Source: Alphaproteobacteria bacterium (GTDB lineage: Bacteria; Pseudomonadota; Alphaproteobacteria; GCA-2731375). From it: a stretch of 15,874 bases of DNA. Numbering within the stretch: the first letter of the stretch is position 1; every line of letters starts with the position of its first letter. A program made the position numbers and the translations under genes. The stretch lies in contig JASLMY010000105.1 of the NCBI GenBank assembly GCA_030746295.1, positions 1-15,874 on the forward strand, read 5' to 3'. Of the stretch, positions 14,633 to 15,874 are shown in pieces. The notes beneath the pieces are model-generated. The model was given only the letters and a program-made list of their open reading frames with translations. It searched no databases and was not told the origin of the DNA.

Positions 14633-15414
14633 TGTCGACGTCGAGCCCCGGCCAACCGCGGCGGACGCCGACCCTGGGGGGCAAGGTGGGCGCTTCGGAC
14701 GAGCCGCGACCGAGCGGCAAGCCGCGTTCGTCGCAGCCCGTGGTCGAGGTCTCGGGCGTGAACTTCGCCTACGGCACCGGCAGGGCGCGCAAGCAGGTGC
14801 TGTTCGACAACGATATCAGCCTCGACGCCGGCGCGTTCGTCGTCCTGACCGGCCCCTCGGGTTCGGGCAAGACGACCTTGCTGTCGCTGATCGGGGCTCT
14901 GCGCTCACTGCAGGAAGGCAGCATGGAGGTCATGGGGCACCCGCTGGCGGGTCTGTCGCCGCGCGGTATGGAGGCAGTCCGAAGGGAGATCGGCTTTATC
15001 TTCCAGGACCACAACCTGTTCGAGGCCCTGACCGCCCACGAGACCCTGCGTCTGGCCATGCGGCTCCATCGCGGGCGGTATACGCGCCGCGACTTCAAGG
15101 AGCGGCCGATGGCCTTGATCGAGGCCCTGGACATCGCCGAGCAGGCGAATTCCAAGCCCGGCACCATGTCGACGGGGCAGAAGCAGCGGGTCGCGATCGC
15201 CCGGGCTCTCATCAACGATCCGAAGCTGATCCTGGCCGACGAGCCGACCGCCGCCTTGGACAAGAATCGGGCCGATCACGTCATCGGCCTGTTGAAGGAA
15301 CGGGTCGCGCAGGCGAAGGCGACGATACTCATGGTGACGCACGATCCCCGGATCTTCGAGATCGCCGACCGAGTGGTGGAAATGGTCGATGGCCGAATCA
15401 CGCGAGATCGGTAG
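14632..15414 (+). CDS. DevA-like ABC exporter ATP-binding protein
   Basis: This 260-aa cytoplasmic ATPase of the MacB/LolD/DevA group drives the two FtsX-fold permeases. It shows Walker A GPSGSGKTT (74-82), Q-loop FIFQDHNLFEALTA (122-135), signature MSTGQKQRVAIARAL (179-193), Walker B LILADEP (199-205), D-loop AALD and H-loop His237 in MVTHDPR. The IFQDHNLFEALTA and DEPTAALDKN segments are close to DevA. The signature has Thr in place of the second Gly of LSGGQ. About 36 residues of Pro/Ser/Lys-rich sequence precede the usual DevA start. ATG 14632 is chosen because it overlaps the permease stop; GTG 14740 would remove this extension but lacks that coupling. A longer reading upstream only overlaps the permease. 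Confidence 0.92.
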   Translation: MSTSSPGQPRRTPTLGGKVGASDEPRPSGKPRSSQPVVEVSGVNFAYGTGRARKQVLFDNDISLDAGAFVVLTGPSGSGKTTLLSLIGALRSLQEGSMEVMGHPLAGLSPRGMEAVRREIGFIFQDHNLFEALTAHETLRLAMRLHRGRYTRRDFKERPMALIEALDIAEQANSKPGTMSTGQKQRVAIARALINDPKLILADEPTAALDKNRADHVIGLLKERVAQAKATILMVTHDPRIFEIADRVVEMVDGRITRDR

Positions 15415-15463
15415 ACTGGAGGCCCTGTCAGCGGCCGCGGTCGGCGGGAGGCGAGAGCGTCGG

Positions 15464-15874
15464 ATGAGAGTAAGCGTGGGAGGAGTTCTTCGTCGCCGCC
15501 GACTGCGGCGCGCTGCCGCCCGGCTGGTCGTGGCACTGTCGCTGTCGCTCGCGCTTCAGCCGGCCGAGGCCCGCACCGTGACCCTGGAAGACGTCGTCCG
15601 CATCGTTCTGGAGCGGAACTTGAACGTCGAGAAGGCGCGCCAGAACATTCGGCGAAGCGAGGCCTTGCTGCGGGCGGCGCGCGGTAAGTTCGATTGGAAC
15701 GTCTTTGCCGACGCCAGCGCCATTCGCAAGGAAGTGCCCAAGGAGGTCGATGGTTTCCTCTCCGCCGACACCCAGACCGACACCCTCTACGGCACCAGGA
15801 TTGGCATCAGCAGGACGTTTCGCAACGGTATCAGGGTAAGCCCGCAGATCTCGATCTTTCGCGACGCCGATAAC
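15464..15874 (+). CDS. TolC-family outer membrane efflux protein, 3' part cut off
   Basis: 137 codons are present up to the window edge; the family is normally about 430-500 aa. The N-terminus is a basic, RRRR-containing stretch and a hydrophobic core ending QPAEA|R, a convincing Sec signal peptide. Then comes TVTLEDVVRIVLERNLNVEKA, the opening helix of OEP/TolC repeats (LxxAlxxALxxNxxlxxA pattern). A DWNVFADAS segment and alternating beta-strand residues follow. The start is ATG 15464, with GGGAGG about 12 nt and GAGAG 6 nt upstream. It lies 49 nt after the ATPase stop on the same strand. As the last visible gene it supplies the outer membrane channel of the export machine. An OEP assignment is well supported by context; the C-terminal repeat cannot be seen. 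Confidence 0.85.
   Translation, partial: MRVSVGGVLRRRRLRRAAARLVVALSLSLALQPAEARTVTLEDVVRIVLERNLNVEKARQNIRRSEALLRAARGKFDWNVFADASAIRKEVPKEVDGFLSADTQTDTLYGTRIGISRTFRNGIRVSPQISIFRDADN

Noticed and set aside
1..15874. CRISPR arrays, tRNA/rRNA genes, insertion sequences, phage or attachment sites
   Set aside because: No regularly spaced repeats, tRNA-like cloverleafs, transposase or integrase motifs, or terminal repeats were seen by reading; no search could be run.

Overview
The window is GC-rich, densely coded DNA with strong G/C bias at third codon positions, short or overlapping gene junctions, and Shine-Dalgarno-type GGAG/AGGA sites. It has no rRNA, tRNA, CRISPR array, insertion sequence or phage gene that I can see. 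The gene content (a complete Liv-type ABC transporter, several acyl-CoA dehydrogenases, a DHA2 drug exporter and a DevBCA/TolC-like exporter) suggests a Gram-negative, metabolically versatile proteobacterium, most likely an alphaproteobacterium. That taxonomic call is inference from style and content.

Region 1 (1-5620, minus strand) is one transcriptional direction. A branched-chain amino acid type (HAAT) ABC transporter runs in the order periplasmic binding protein, LivH, LivM, LivG, LivF, with gaps of 1-3 nt or overlaps between the last four genes. It is followed, after 200 nt, by a NadC-family phosphoribosyltransferase that is cut by the window edge. The NadC-like protein keeps its PRPP-side residues but has lost several residues that normally hold quinolinate. 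Its substrate, and perhaps that of the transporter, may therefore not be the textbook one.

Region 2 (5621-7385) is a divergent intergenic region with two GC-rich perfect hairpins, then a plus-strand DHA2/EmrB-type MFS exporter that converges on region 3.

Region 3 (7403-11199, minus strand) is a tight four-gene cassette: an ACAD10/11-type acyl-CoA dehydrogenase, an APH-fold phosphotransferase, a small DUF6285/LvaB-like protein and a second acyl-CoA dehydrogenase. Its composition matches the core (LvaC, LvaA, LvaB) of the bacterial levulinate / 4-hydroxyacyl-CoA route. In that route a hydroxyacyl-CoA is phosphorylated on its 4-hydroxyl and then converted to an enoyl-CoA. The same kinase and dehydrogenase domains are fused in mammalian ACAD10/ACAD11.

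Region 4 (11364-15874, plus strand, running off the end) is an export operon: a secreted HlyD/DevB-like adaptor, two different DevC-like FtsX-fold permeases, a DevA-like ATPase and a TolC-family outer membrane protein. It looks like a complete tripartite exporter with a heterodimeric permease. It is transcribed divergently from the acyl-CoA cassette across a 164-nt region. No cargo gene lies inside the window.
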